In this document: piece by piece, positions 38,119-47,016 of the stretch
Layout: each line of letters starts with the position of its first letter
Position numbering within the stretch: position 1 is the stretch's first letter
NCBI RefSeq assembly: GCF_007000325.2
Contig: NZ_CP117267.1
Span: 868,001-932,000, forward strand
DNA length: 64,000 bases
Direction: 5' to 3'
Source of the DNA: Rhizobium rhododendri
GTDB lineage: Bacteria > Pseudomonadota > Alphaproteobacteria > Rhizobiales > Rhizobiaceae
Position numbers and translations under genes: made by a program
The notes under the pieces: model-generated
What the model saw: only the letters and a program-made list of their open reading frames with translations
The model's database searches: none
Told to the model about the DNA's origin: nothing

Positions 38119-38373
38119 TTAGCGCCAGAAGCGCTGGCGGCTGTTAACGCCGGAAGAGTGTCCGAGCGCGTAGCCGAGACCGAATGCGATGGCACCGATG
38201 GTCACCAGCAGCGCAGTCGCTGTGTGCGGGTGTTCGGCCGCCGCTGCTGATACGGCACTTGCCTCGTCCTTCAGGCCAGAAACGACAGCCTTTGCCTTTT
38301 CGGCGACGCTGTCGGAAGGCTCTATGGGCGTGCCGGTAAAGCCGGCGTGGAGGTCTTCGTCGTTCTTTGCCAT
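38119..38373 (-). CDS. Small membrane protein, ElaB/YqjD-like
   Basis: 84-residue protein: a charged, amphipathic N-terminal half (AEKAKAVVSGLKDEASAVS) and one C-terminal membrane helix with Gly zipper spacing (IGAIAFGLGYALGHSSG). This layout resembles DUF883/ElaB tail-anchored proteins that tie ribosomes to the membrane in stationary phase; similarity is structural, not proven. AGGAG precedes the ATG. Confidence 0.65.
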   Translation of the reverse strand: MAKNDEDLHAGFTGTPIEPSDSVAEKAKAVVSGLKDEASAVSAAAAEHPHTATALLVTIGAIAFGLGYALGHSSGVNSRQRFWR

Positions 38374-38441
38374 CTTCTTCTCCTATGTTGCAGAGAAACA
38401 GCCAAGTGGCTGCGAAGTTCCGATAGCAATGTCATTCAACG

Positions 38442-38470
38442 GACTGCCCGCGCGAACGCGGGCAGTCCGG
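38442..38470 (-). terminator. Terminator of the 71-aa secreted-protein gene
   Basis: Perfect 11-bp stem GGACTGCCCGC/GCGGGCAGTCC with a 6-nt loop, 4 bp after the stop codon of the gene at 38475; only a weak T tail (CGTTG). Confidence 0.6.
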
Positions 38471-38474
38471 GCAA

Positions 38475-38690
38475 TTAACGGCAAACGCGCGTCTTGCGGA
38501 CTACCAGCTGGCCATGGTGACGCACTTTTGTCACCTTGACGTAGCAGTGACGGCGTGGGGGGTGATGCCAGCCGCGGTGCATCGGCCGTTCGCGCGTCGT
38601 CACGGTGGTGACGGTGTCGGCGTATGAGGCCGGTGCGAATGACACGATGGAAGTCACTGCGATTGCAGCAGCTATGATCAGGTTTCTCAT
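38475..38690 (-). CDS. Small secreted basic protein (71 aa)
   Basis: Sec signal (MRNLIIAAAIAVTSIVSFAP, cleavage near ASYA) then a mature peptide of about 47 residues rich in His, Arg and Thr (RPMHRGWHHPPRRHCYVKVT) with two Cys that could form a disulfide. Unknown function. GAGGAAA ribosome binding site. It precedes, on the same strand, a similar secreted protein at 38777; both contain His/Pro-rich clusters. Confidence 0.7.
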   Translation of the reverse strand: MRNLIIAAAIAVTSIVSFAPASYADTVTTVTTRERPMHRGWHHPPRRHCYVKVTKVRHHGQLVVRKTRVCR

Positions 38691-38776
38691 GGGATTTCCT
38701 CGATTTGTATTGGCGACGGGAAACGCGGGCCTGGCCTCGTTCGTTCCCCCTCGCGAGTGGATTTTATGCGACGATC

Positions 38777-39064
38777 TCAGTAGTCGTCGTAGTGGCGGTG
38801 GTGGTGCCATCTGCGGTCACCCCAGTATGGCGGTGGCGGGCGATGGTGACCATAGAAACGCGGTGGTGGTGGTGGCGGCAGACGGCGCCAGCCGTTGCGT
38901 CGGCAATCGCCCCACGGCGTCTGGTGGAAGCCAGGACCGCAGACGTAATCCACCTGCACGACGACGGTCGGGGCCTTGGCGATCGAGACCGCAGGCATTG
39001 CGCTCGCGCCTGTCGCGAACAAACCGCCGACCAGAATTGCAGAGGCAATAATCATGTTCTTCAT
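38777..39064 (-). CDS. Small secreted Cys/His/Pro-rich protein (95 aa)
   Basis: Signal peptide (MKNMIIASAILVGGLFATGA), then a short conserved-looking segment DYVCGPGFHQTPWGDCRRNGW (two Cys) and a C-terminal low-complexity tail of Pro, His, Tyr, Arg (LPPPPPPRFYGHHRPPPPYW). The Cys segment resembles the GCG_CRPN-type motif of short rhizobial secreted proteins; function unknown, with metal or polyanion binding possible. ATG 39064, AGGAGG 9 bp upstream. Confidence 0.75.
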   Translation of the reverse strand: MKNMIIASAILVGGLFATGASAMPAVSIAKAPTVVVQVDYVCGPGFHQTPWGDCRRNGWRRLPPPPPPRFYGHHRPPPPYWGDRRWHHHRHYDDY

Positions 39065-39286
39065 CAAACTTCCTCCTATTGGACGGCTTATTTAGCGACC
39101 GCAGGTCTGAACGGCTGATGAACCGAGTTAGGCCATTTCCGGGAAAAAATCGGGCATTCTGGGAACGCCGGGATACGGCTTCAGACAGGAATCTCAACCC
39201 CCTCACAAATTCATTCGGCACCCGGCATTTTTTCGCTTGCGTCCAGAAAGTCGAAAGACTAATCAGACCAAGCCTTTTAGGCAGGT

Positions 39287-39363
<77 letters not shown>

Positions 39364-39415
39364 ATTATCTCCTTGATATCCCTGGTAAAATCACAGAAAT
39401 ATTAGGCTGGCTGCT

Positions 39416-40942
39416 TCACCTTAGGGCGGTCCATGCCATGCCGGCGAGGGCGCAGGCTATCAGCGTCGCGACGACGGAAGCTCTGAAGCGGAAGATCGCG
39501 ATGGCCGCTGCCAGCGACAATGCCATGGCGGGAATGGCTGCCGAGTCTAAAATCGGGATTTCGAGGCTGACAGGGCCGATGGCTGCCGTACGGACCGCTC
39601 CGAAAAGCGTATGGATGGCAAACCAGATCGCCAGGTTGAGGATGACACCGACCACGGCAGCTGTTATCGCCGACATGGCGGCGGAAAGAGGGACATTGCT
39701 GCGCATGCGCTCGATGAACGGCGCACCGAGGAAGATCCAGAGAAAGCACGGCACGAAGGTTACCCACGTCGTCAGAATGGCGGCCAGCGTTGCCGCGAGC
39801 ATTGGGTTCAGGCTCCCCGGATTGCGCAGGGCGCCCGTGAAGCCGACGAACTGCGTCACCATGATCAGCGGGCCCGGGGTCGTTTCGGCCATGCCGAGCC
39901 CGTCGAGCATTTCCCCAGGTTTCAGCCATCCATAGTGCTGCACGGCCTCCTGGGCCACATAGGCAAGCACCGCATAGGCGCCACCGAAGGTGACGACCGC
40001 CATCTTGCTGAAGAAGACGCCAATCTGGGTAAACACATTGTCCGCGCCCAAGAGGACATGAAGAAGGATCACCGGTCCGAGCCACAGGGTGAGAAAGACG
40101 ATGGCTATTCGCAAGGACCAGCCGACGTCAGGACGCGCGTGCTCTGGGGTGTCCTCGCCAAGCGCGGAGTCTGCATCCGGCAGAACCCGCCCGGAGCCCG
40201 GTCGGTGGCCGCTATCGATCCGGAACCAGCCAAGTCCCGCCCGCGATCCGGCATAGCCAGCTAGACCGGCGGTAACGATGATCAGCGGGAACGGCACATG
40301 GAATGCTGCGATCGCCACGAAGGCCGTGGCAGCGATGGCGATCATGGCGGGGTTCTTGAGCGCCCGTCCGCCAATCCGCAGGACTGCCTGCACGACCACC
40401 GCAAGAACCGCGGCCTTCAGGCCGAAGAACAGTCCTGCCACCATGCCGGCATCCCCGAAGGCGGCGTATAGATAGCTGAGGCCAAGGATTGCCACGAAAC
40501 CGGGAAGTACGAACAGCGTGCCTGCGACAAGCCCGCCAGCCGTGCGGTGCAGGAGCCAGCCGAGATAGATCGCCAGCTGCTGGGCTTCCGGGCCAGGCAG
40601 CAGCATGCAGTAGTTCAAGGCATGCAGGAAGCGCGCTTCACCGACCCAGCGCTTCTCCTCGACGATAATTCGGTGCATCAGCGCAATCTGCCCGGCCGGG
40701 CCCCCGAAGCTCAGGGCGGCGATCCGAGCCCACACCAGCAGCGCCTCGCCAAAGGCAATGCCGTGCACTGGGCGACTGTCGGGAGCCTCGACTGCGACAC
40801 GATCTGCCAAGGTTTTAACCCTTCCGGCAGCGTCTGGCGACAAAGTGGCCGGCGAGGCGGGACCCTTGTCTCTGCCTGATGATCGAAATCTGTAGGGGTA
40901 ACGGCATGACGCGTCCTGATGGGATGTGTTTGCCGTGGACAT
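39416..40942 (-). CDS. chrA: Chromate efflux transporter ChrA
   Basis: 508-residue two-domain CHR transporter; exports chromate across the inner membrane. The motif ALSFGGPAGQIALMHR opens the first half (residue ~75) and the second half has VVTFGGAYAVLAYVAQE and GMAETTPGPLIM, with about 12 membrane helices. A linker with Ser/Gly/Asp residues joins the halves. Start: ATG 40942 adds a ~60-residue soluble tail; a TTG at 40810 after GGAAGGG is a plausible shorter start. No ChrB regulator is adjacent. Confidence 0.92.
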   Translation of the reverse strand: MSTANTSHQDASCRYPYRFRSSGRDKGPASPATLSPDAAGRVKTLADRVAVEAPDSRPVHGIAFGEALLVWARIAALSFGGPAGQIALMHRIIVEEKRWVGEARFLHALNYCMLLPGPEAQQLAIYLGWLLHRTAGGLVAGTLFVLPGFVAILGLSYLYAAFGDAGMVAGLFFGLKAAVLAVVVQAVLRIGGRALKNPAMIAIAATAFVAIAAFHVPFPLIIVTAGLAGYAGSRAGLGWFRIDSGHRPGSGRVLPDADSALGEDTPEHARPDVGWSLRIAIVFLTLWLGPVILLHVLLGADNVFTQIGVFFSKMAVVTFGGAYAVLAYVAQEAVQHYGWLKPGEMLDGLGMAETTPGPLIMVTQFVGFTGALRNPGSLNPMLAATLAAILTTWVTFVPCFLWIFLGAPFIERMRSNVPLSAAMSAITAAVVGVILNLAIWFAIHTLFGAVRTAAIGPVSLEIPILDSAAIPAMALSLAAAIAIFRFRASVVATLIACALAGMAWTALR

Positions 40943-41109
40943 CGCTCCAGAGCACGCCGCGTTGCGTTACGCAGCCCGCTCATCAGTGGCAGCGGCACAG
41001 GGCGGCTGTCAAGCAGGTGACCGGCTCCAGGAGGCTGCCGCTTGCGTGTCACAGGCGACGGTGCGCCGCCTGTGACTTCAGTCCGAGACACAAAAATGCG
41101 CCCGAAAGC

Positions 41110-42066
41110 CTAGACCGTCATGATGACGCGACCGATGCGGCCGCGTTCTTCTGCCCGTCGGTGCGCTGCCGCTGCCTCGGAGAGGGGGAACGTGGCATCG
41201 ATCGGGACATTGAGGGAACCGTCCTTGGCCATCGGGAACAGTTCCTCGATCAGCCTGCGTGCCTCGGGATCGGTCATTGCCGTACCGAGGAGGCAGCCGA
41301 TGATGACGTGGCGGTGCATCAGGATCTGGCCCGCATCGATCATCGTGCTGCGGCCGCCGAAGACGCCGATCAACACAGCCTTGCCGCCGTCCTTCAACAC
41401 CTTGAGAGAATCGACCAGTGCGTCGCCGCCGACATTGTCGATGATGAGATCGACCTCGTTGCCCCCGAGAAGCGCACGGACCTGTTCGCTCGCCGGCTGG
41501 TCAGCGGTGACGATTGCGTCCGTGAGGCCATAGGCCTTGAGCTTTGCGAGGCTCTCTGCCTTGGTGCCGGTGCCGATTACCCGTGCGCCGGCCTTGGCGG
41601 CAAGCTGGACGGCGGCAAGACCGACGCCGCCGCTGGCACCGAGGACGAGGACGGTTTGGCCGCTCTGCAAATCACCGAGCTTGAGCGCATAGGCCGCCGT
41701 GCCGGGGCCGACGGGAATGGCGGACGCCACGCCGATATCGAGGCCATCTGGAACGATGAAGCAATTTGCCGCCGTAACCGCGCGAAGAGTGGCATGCGAT
41801 CCCTTCCATTGGAAAGTTGCAACGCGCTGCCCGACGGAGAGCCCTGTCACAGCCTTGCCAACCTGCAGGATCGTGCCTGCTGCCGCATAGCCGACCACTT
41901 CGTCGGCACCCTGGCGCGTCAGCGCCCGGTTGATCAGGTCGCCGCCCTCGATGCTGATAGCCTCGACGCGGATGAGCACTTCGTCGTCGGCTGGAACAGG
42001 ATCGGCAACCTCACCGTAATGAAAAACATCCGGGGTGCCTGGTTCGCTGTAGATTGCAGCTTTCAC
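41110..42066 (-). CDS. Zinc-type alcohol dehydrogenase-like quinone oxidoreductase
   Basis: 318-residue NADPH:quinone oxidoreductase of the MDR superfamily. Rossmann motif VLGASGGVGLAAVQLAAKAG lies near residues 140-160; N-terminal GroES-like domain starts KAAIYSEPGTPDVF. No zinc-ligand Cys cluster is seen, as in quinone reductases. GTG at 42066 is preceded by AAGGAG, which decides against the upstream ATG. Head-to-tail with chrA, 167 bp apart; co-function in oxidative or chromate stress is inference. Confidence 0.88.
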   Translation of the reverse strand: MKAAIYSEPGTPDVFHYGEVADPVPADDEVLIRVEAISIEGGDLINRALTRQGADEVVGYAAAGTILQVGKAVTGLSVGQRVATFQWKGSHATLRAVTAANCFIVPDGLDIGVASAIPVGPGTAAYALKLGDLQSGQTVLVLGASGGVGLAAVQLAAKAGARVIGTGTKAESLAKLKAYGLTDAIVTADQPASEQVRALLGGNEVDLIIDNVGGDALVDSLKVLKDGGKAVLIGVFGGRSTMIDAGQILMHRHVIIGCLLGTAMTDPEARRLIEELFPMAKDGSLNVPIDATFPLSEAAAAHRRAEERGRIGRVIMTV

Positions 42067-42366
42067 TGGCTTTTCTCCTTGTGGGATAAGCCGCCATGGG
42101 GCGACAGACCGCGCAGATGTAGTGTGCCCCACACCGCAGACAAGCGCATGAGGACGTTAATGCGTAGCAGGACTAATGATTTGAGTGGCTTCGTATCGAA
42201 TGTAGAGGTGGGGAAGGGAGAAGCGACTGAGCTGTCTCTGATAGTTGCTGATTACTGCACAGCCTGAATTCAGGGTACAGGCAACTGTGAGTCATCCAAG
42301 AAGGGAACGTTGTTATAACGGAGTGCGGGGTCGGTAGCGTCGAGAGAGGCGACCGACCCCCGCGTG
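42067..42366. other. Gene-free stretch with a strong hairpin
   Basis: 300 bp between the quinone oxidoreductase start and the 49-aa membrane gene stop. No supported gene. At 42325-42363 GCGGGGTCGGT pairs with ACCGACCCCCGC and probably ends the 49-aa gene on the minus strand, without a T run. Promoter of the oxidoreductase expected. Confidence 0.5.
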
Positions 42367-42516
42367 TCATTTCTGTTCGACTGAAACGCCGTTCTTGCCG
42401 ATGGTGAGTTCGACACCCTCGGGCTTCTGCTTTTCGTGATAGACATAGGCGCCAAGGCCGATGACGGCGACGATCAGTGCGCCGATAATGAGATAGAGCC
42501 CGTTGCTGCGATTCAA
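42367..42516 (-). CDS. Small membrane peptide (49 aa)
   Basis: Short gene read directly from the sequence: NRSNGLYLIIGALIVAVIGL, then GAYVYHEKQK and a hydrophilic tail with GVELTIGKNGVSVEQ. One N-terminal membrane helix with a cytoplasmic or periplasmic tail. TTG start, GGGGGA 4 bp upstream, and a strong hairpin after the stop. Unknown function; the compact tail is similar to small accessory subunits or regulatory peptides. Confidence 0.65.
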   Translation of the reverse strand: MNRSNGLYLIIGALIVAVIGLGAYVYHEKQKPEGVELTIGKNGVSVEQK

Positions 42517-42624
42517 GATGTCCCCCTGAGCGTAATGCGGGGGCAGAATGCGCGACTGCCGCTTTTGTTCCGTGCGTCGCAGGATTTATTGCGCTGCCGG
42601 AGAAATTGTGTCGAAAGGATAAAT

Positions 42625-42915
42625 TCAGTCGTCGTTGGTGGAATTGAGGTTTTCGGGGCGTGTGCCCTCGTCGCCATGCGTGTGTTTCAGCCTCAGGCCG
42701 GCGCCGCCGCCATCCTGGCTACCATCGGCGAGAAACTGTATGCCGCTGGCCTCGAGCGCGGCGCGGATGGCCGAGACAGCGTGGCTGTTGGCGGGTTCAG
42801 TGCCGGTTTCGATGGCTTCGACCTCGGCTGAGCTGAGCCTGGCGGCGTCCGCCAGCTGTTGCAGGGAGAGGCCGGTCATGGCGCGGGCGGCGCGGATTTG
42901 TGCTGCTGTGATCAT
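42625..42915 (-). CDS. XRE-family helix-turn-helix protein (96 aa)
   Basis: Short cro/cI-type regulator: helix-turn-helix at residues ~15-38 (LSLQQLADAARLSSAEVEAI) and a Gly/Asp-rich flexible tail ending in STNDD. Its ATG overlaps the stop of the GT4 gene (ATGA), so it is the last gene of the polysaccharide operon and would be made in step with it. It may feed back on that operon or act elsewhere; no target is visible. Confidence 0.85.
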   Translation of the reverse strand: MITAAQIRAARAMTGLSLQQLADAARLSSAEVEAIETGTEPANSHAVSAIRAALEASGIQFLADGSQDGGGAGLRLKHTHGDEGTRPENLNSTNDD

Positions 42916-44114
42916 GCCTTCAACTCTAGGGCATTCTCCGGCGTTCTCAAGAGGGTGGGCAGGCGATGGCCGAGCAATTCGAAATAGATTTCCTCGGTTT
43001 CGTCGGCCATGCCAGACAGCGTGTATCGGTTGCGGCGGCGCTGCGCCTCGGCGGTAAAGATCGTCCTGGTCTCCGGTTCCGCAGCGCTGAGCATCGCGGC
43101 TGCCAGCTCTTCCGGATCGTCGCTGTTGGCAATCCTGATGCCGTTGCGCCCGTCTTCGAGCACTGTGCTGACGCCGCCGACGTCGGTCAGGATCAGGGGC
43201 TTGGCGCCCGATGCTGCTTCCAGCATGACGTATGACATGGCCTCGTAGCGGCTCGGCATGACGACGATATCGAAAGCGTCGATGGCGACTGGGCCGTGGA
43301 TGCTGCTGTCGAGATGCGCACGGTCTCCGAGATTGGCGGCAGCCATGCGCTGTCTGACCTCCTGTTCGAGCTCGCCGCTGCCGATCATCAGCAGCCTGGC
43401 GGAAGGCAGCTGTTCTGCGACCTGCGCAAAGGCCGAGACCAGTCGTTCCGGCGCCTTCTGGGCGGAAAGCCTGCCGACGAAGCCGAAAAGTATATCGTCC
43501 GGAGAAATACCGAAGCGGGTGCGAATTGCCTCGCGTTCGCCGACCGGCGGTCGGGCGACGCCGTTGTAAACGACCCGCAGCCGGCGTCTCGGAATACCGA
43601 TCGAGACGGCATGATCGTATTCGTCACGCGAGACGCAGATCACGCGGTCGGAAAAGAACGCGCCGAGAAGCCGCTCGATGCTGCCGAAGACAAATCGCGG
43701 CTTTCCTCCGAGCGAGGGGTCCATCGTCCGGAAGGCGTGCGGTGTGTAGAGCACCGGCGTCTTCGACCAGGGGAGCCGCAGGCGCGCAAGAGCCCCGGCC
43801 TTCGAGCTGTGGCCATGGATCAGGTCGAATGGGCCATGCGTGGCGATTATCCGGCGGATTTCCAGCCAGGCGGTGAAGTCGGCCGGGCCGAGAGCCCGCT
43901 TCATGCCGACCGAATGCACGGCGGTAAGGCCCATGCCCTCGAGTTCCTCGACAAATTTCTGTTCGGCGCGCACCGGTGAATAGATCGCCGTCACGGCGTG
44001 GCCACGGTGTTGCATGGCCCGGCAGAGGTCGAGGAAATGCCGGCCGGAGCCGCCGCCGCCGGGCTCGAGGATCTGCAGCATCGACAGGTGCGTAGTCGCG
44101 GTGCTGGCGTTCAT
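42912..44114 (-). CDS. Glycosyltransferase family 4
   Basis: 400-residue retaining GT-B glycosyltransferase. N-terminal acceptor domain starts LQILEPGGGGSGRHFLDLCR; the donor domain has FGFVGRLSAQKAPERLV near residue 210 and the E-x7-E motif in MPSRYEAMSYVMLEAASG. Overlaps by 4 bp both the ligase gene before and the HTH gene after, so all are translationally coupled. Sugar specificity is not readable. Confidence 0.93.
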   Translation of the reverse strand: MNASTATTHLSMLQILEPGGGGSGRHFLDLCRAMQHRGHAVTAIYSPVRAEQKFVEELEGMGLTAVHSVGMKRALGPADFTAWLEIRRIIATHGPFDLIHGHSSKAGALARLRLPWSKTPVLYTPHAFRTMDPSLGGKPRFVFGSIERLLGAFFSDRVICVSRDEYDHAVSIGIPRRRLRVVYNGVARPPVGEREAIRTRFGISPDDILFGFVGRLSAQKAPERLVSAFAQVAEQLPSARLLMIGSGELEQEVRQRMAAANLGDRAHLDSSIHGPVAIDAFDIVVMPSRYEAMSYVMLEAASGAKPLILTDVGGVSTVLEDGRNGIRIANSDDPEELAAAMLSAAEPETRTIFTAEAQRRRNRYTLSGMADETEEIYFELLGHRLPTLLRTPENALELKA

Positions 44115-45370
44115 GCCGCGATTTCTCCCCGGGCAAGCCGATGCTGGTGGCGAACTTCGAGCGCACCGCAGCCCCAAACGATCCCGATCAGCATGTAGAG
44201 ATGGCGCCAGTGATCCGTGTCGATGACGTTACCGATGCCGACGTGGCCGAGGACGACGATCCAGGCAATCATCAGGAACGGCTGCCAGGGCCGTTCCTTC
44301 AACACGTTCTTGAAGCCGATATAGATGGTCCAGCAGATCATGCTCACCCAGCAGAAGAAACCGATCCAGCCGTAGGTCGTCAAAGTCTTCAGCCAGATAT
44401 TATGTTCGTCCTCGCGGAACATTGTCGCAAACACCAGCGGCCCGATGCCGAGCGGGCGCTGCATCGACAGCAGGAAGCCGATACGATGGCGCTCGAAGCG
44501 CCCGAGGTGCCCTCCGTCATAGTCCTGCACCAGTTGGGTGCGGGTCGAGAACAGGTCGCTGACCTGGTGGAACTGCAGGGCGACCAGGAGGGCTGCGCCA
44601 AGCAGCAGGATTGCCGTCAGCGTCATGACCAGGATGCGCAGGCGAAACGTATTGCTGCGGTGCTTGAGCAGCATGAAGAACACCAGCGCCACCGACGAGA
44701 AGGCGAACAGGCCCCAGGCGGCGCGCGAAAACGACAGGAAGATGCCGAGTGCGAGGATCGTCAGTCCGATTGCCTTCAGGGGCGCCTTACGGAGGTCGCC
44801 GATGATCACGCCATGGATGAGATACAGCGTCGGCGCCACCAGATAGGGGCCGAAGACATTCGGATCCTGGAAGGCCCCCATCGCCCGGTCGTAGCGGGTG
44901 AACATTCCGGCGCCGGGGAAGGCATGGAAATAGCCGAGAATGCCGAGCAAGGCCGTGATGATGGCGGCAGCCACCCAGACCTTGAACATCAGCTTCAGCA
45001 CATTGCCGTTGTGCTCGATGATGGCGGCATAGAACACCGCGCTGAGAGCAAGAAAAGTGGAAACGGCGATATAGATCGGTGCGTCCATTTCGGCGCTGCC
45101 GAGATCGCGCATCTGCGTCATCGACAGCATCCCGCCGATGTTGAATGTCAGAAACAGCACGAGCAAAGGCGCCACGCTGCGCGAGATGCGCAGCCCGAGC
45201 ATGAACCATAGGCCGATCAGCATCGCCAGCCACAGTTCGTACGGCGCCGGTTCTGCGACGACGAAGCCGGAGAGGAAGACGCCGAACGCAACGCAGCCGG
45301 TGCCGATCAGCCGCAGCGCGGCGAGCTGCGGTTGGGTGACCTGCGGTGATGGGGTGGCGAACGTGCTCAT
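44111..45370 (-). CDS. O-antigen ligase/Wzy-type polymerase
   Basis: 419-residue membrane protein with about 11-12 helices and a large periplasmic loop (from residue ~270, containing LVQDYDGGHLGRFERHRIGF and PLGIGPLVF), the layout of the O-antigen ligase/Wzy family. In this locus it most likely polymerises the repeat units. ATG at 45370 leaves five bases after the upstream stop; a TTG at 45379 is the other choice. Confidence 0.85.
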   Translation of the reverse strand: MSTFATPSPQVTQPQLAALRLIGTGCVAFGVFLSGFVVAEPAPYELWLAMLIGLWFMLGLRISRSVAPLLVLFLTFNIGGMLSMTQMRDLGSAEMDAPIYIAVSTFLALSAVFYAAIIEHNGNVLKLMFKVWVAAAIITALLGILGYFHAFPGAGMFTRYDRAMGAFQDPNVFGPYLVAPTLYLIHGVIIGDLRKAPLKAIGLTILALGIFLSFSRAAWGLFAFSSVALVFFMLLKHRSNTFRLRILVMTLTAILLLGAALLVALQFHQVSDLFSTRTQLVQDYDGGHLGRFERHRIGFLLSMQRPLGIGPLVFATMFREDEHNIWLKTLTTYGWIGFFCWVSMICWTIYIGFKNVLKERPWQPFLMIAWIVVLGHVGIGNVIDTDHWRHLYMLIGIVWGCGALEVRHQHRLARGEIAA

Positions 45371-45375
45371 CGGGC

Positions 45376-46938
45376 TCAATAGGCGTTTTCGGTGTTGAAC
45401 AGGCGGATCGGTGTCAGGAAAAGGATCTTGAGATCGAATAGCAGCGACCAGTTCTCGATGTAATAGAGGTCGTAGGCCGTGCGGAATTTGATCTTGTCGT
45501 CATTGTCGATCTCGCCGCGCCAGCCGTTGATCTGCGCCCAGCCGGTAACGCCGGGCTTGACGCGGTGGCGGGCAAAATAGCCCTCGACGACATCGCCATA
45601 GGATCGGTCATGGCTGGCGGCGGCAACCGCATGGGGGCGTGGGCCGACCAGCGAAAGTGTGCCCAGCAGAACGTTGAACAACTGTGGCAGTTCGTCGATG
45701 GACGACTTGCGGATGAAGCGGCCGACGCTGGTAACGCGCGGATCGCCCTTGGTGACGGCATTGCGGGCGGTGGGGTCGCTCATGTCGGTATACATGGAGC
45801 GGAACTTGAAGATCTTGATGATCTCGTTGTTGAAGCCGTGGCGCTTCTGCATGAAGAACACCGGGCCCTTGGAGTTTAGCTTAATGGCAATCGCCGCGCC
45901 GACCATTACCGGCCAGAGCAGCAGCAGTGCCAGGACGCTGAAAAACACGTCGAACACCCGCTTGGCGACCGAATCCCAGTCCGGGATCGGTTTGTTGAAA
46001 ATATCGAGCATCGGCACAGAGCCGACATGCGAATAGGCGCGCGGCCGGAAGCGCAGCTTGTTGGCATGGGCGGCGAGCCGAATATCGACCGGAAGCACCC
46101 ACACCTTCTTGAGAAGCTGTAGAATACGCTCCTCGGCAGATATCGGCAGGGCGATGATCAGCATGTCGATACGGGTAACGCGGGCAAATTCCACGAGTTC
46201 TGCGACTGTACCGAGTTTCGGATAGCCGGCGACGACGACGGGCGATCGTCTTTCTCCCCGGTCATCGAAAATGCCGCAGATGCGGATATCGTTGTCGACC
46301 TGATCCTCCAGCGCCCGGATCAGTTCCTTGGCAGGTTGACCTCCGCCGACGATGACCGCGCGACGTTCCATGATGCCGTTGCGCGCCCAGCGGCGAATGC
46401 CCCAGGCAAACAGCAGCCGCTCCGCAAACAGGAACGCCATGCCGATCAGGCACCAGCTCATGATCAGCCGCGGCGGGAAGGTCGGCAGCATCTTCAGTGC
46501 AATCGCAAACAGCGGCATTGCGACGAACGGCAGTGCCCAACCGAGAACAATGCGGCGGAGATGGCGCGTCGGCGCGCGCAGCACCGGTATCTGGTAGGTG
46601 TCGAAAACTTGCAGCGAGAGAATATTGATCCCGGCGACAAGCACCGTGATTGGGACCTGGATCAGCGCTTCATAGGTCGGACTGCCGAAACGCAGGTAAA
46701 GCAGCAGTAGTCCCAGCGCCAGCAACGACACGAACTCGAACAGCATGAACTGGCCGATGATGATCGACGGCGTGTAATTGCCTTCGCGAAACTGCTCGGC
46801 GATCTGCCGCGCAAACGGATTGAGCTTGACGGTGCCCTCGGCCTCGACCTTTTCGTCGGGACTGCGGGCACGGATTTCCGAGACGCTCTTGCGAATTTTG
46901 TCGAGGTCGAAGTCATCAGGCTTTTCGATATTCGTCAT
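45376..46938 (-). CDS. Undecaprenyl-phosphate glucose phosphotransferase (initiating PHPT)
   Basis: 520-residue polyisoprenyl-phosphate hexose-1-phosphate transferase of the WcaJ/ExoY class that attaches the first sugar to undecaprenyl phosphate. Layout: hydrophilic N-terminus, four membrane helices (~60-175), a Rossmann-like CoA-binding domain (IVGGGQPAKELIRAL), a fifth helix (~325-345) and the catalytic domain (KIFKFRSMYTD, KSSIDELPQLFNVL, VKPGVTGWAQING). It sets the locus up as a Wzx/Wzy pathway. Confidence 0.93.
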   Translation of the reverse strand: MTNIEKPDDFDLDKIRKSVSEIRARSPDEKVEAEGTVKLNPFARQIAEQFREGNYTPSIIIGQFMLFEFVSLLALGLLLLYLRFGSPTYEALIQVPITVLVAGINILSLQVFDTYQIPVLRAPTRHLRRIVLGWALPFVAMPLFAIALKMLPTFPPRLIMSWCLIGMAFLFAERLLFAWGIRRWARNGIMERRAVIVGGGQPAKELIRALEDQVDNDIRICGIFDDRGERRSPVVVAGYPKLGTVAELVEFARVTRIDMLIIALPISAEERILQLLKKVWVLPVDIRLAAHANKLRFRPRAYSHVGSVPMLDIFNKPIPDWDSVAKRVFDVFFSVLALLLLWPVMVGAAIAIKLNSKGPVFFMQKRHGFNNEIIKIFKFRSMYTDMSDPTARNAVTKGDPRVTSVGRFIRKSSIDELPQLFNVLLGTLSLVGPRPHAVAAASHDRSYGDVVEGYFARHRVKPGVTGWAQINGWRGEIDNDDKIKFRTAYDLYYIENWSLLFDLKILFLTPIRLFNTENAY

Positions 46939-47016
46939 CGCTCTCGATCCGTCTCACTGACGTATCAATTTCTATCGAAAGGCCCCTAAGGATGGCTTAG
47001 TAAGGTAGGTTAAATT

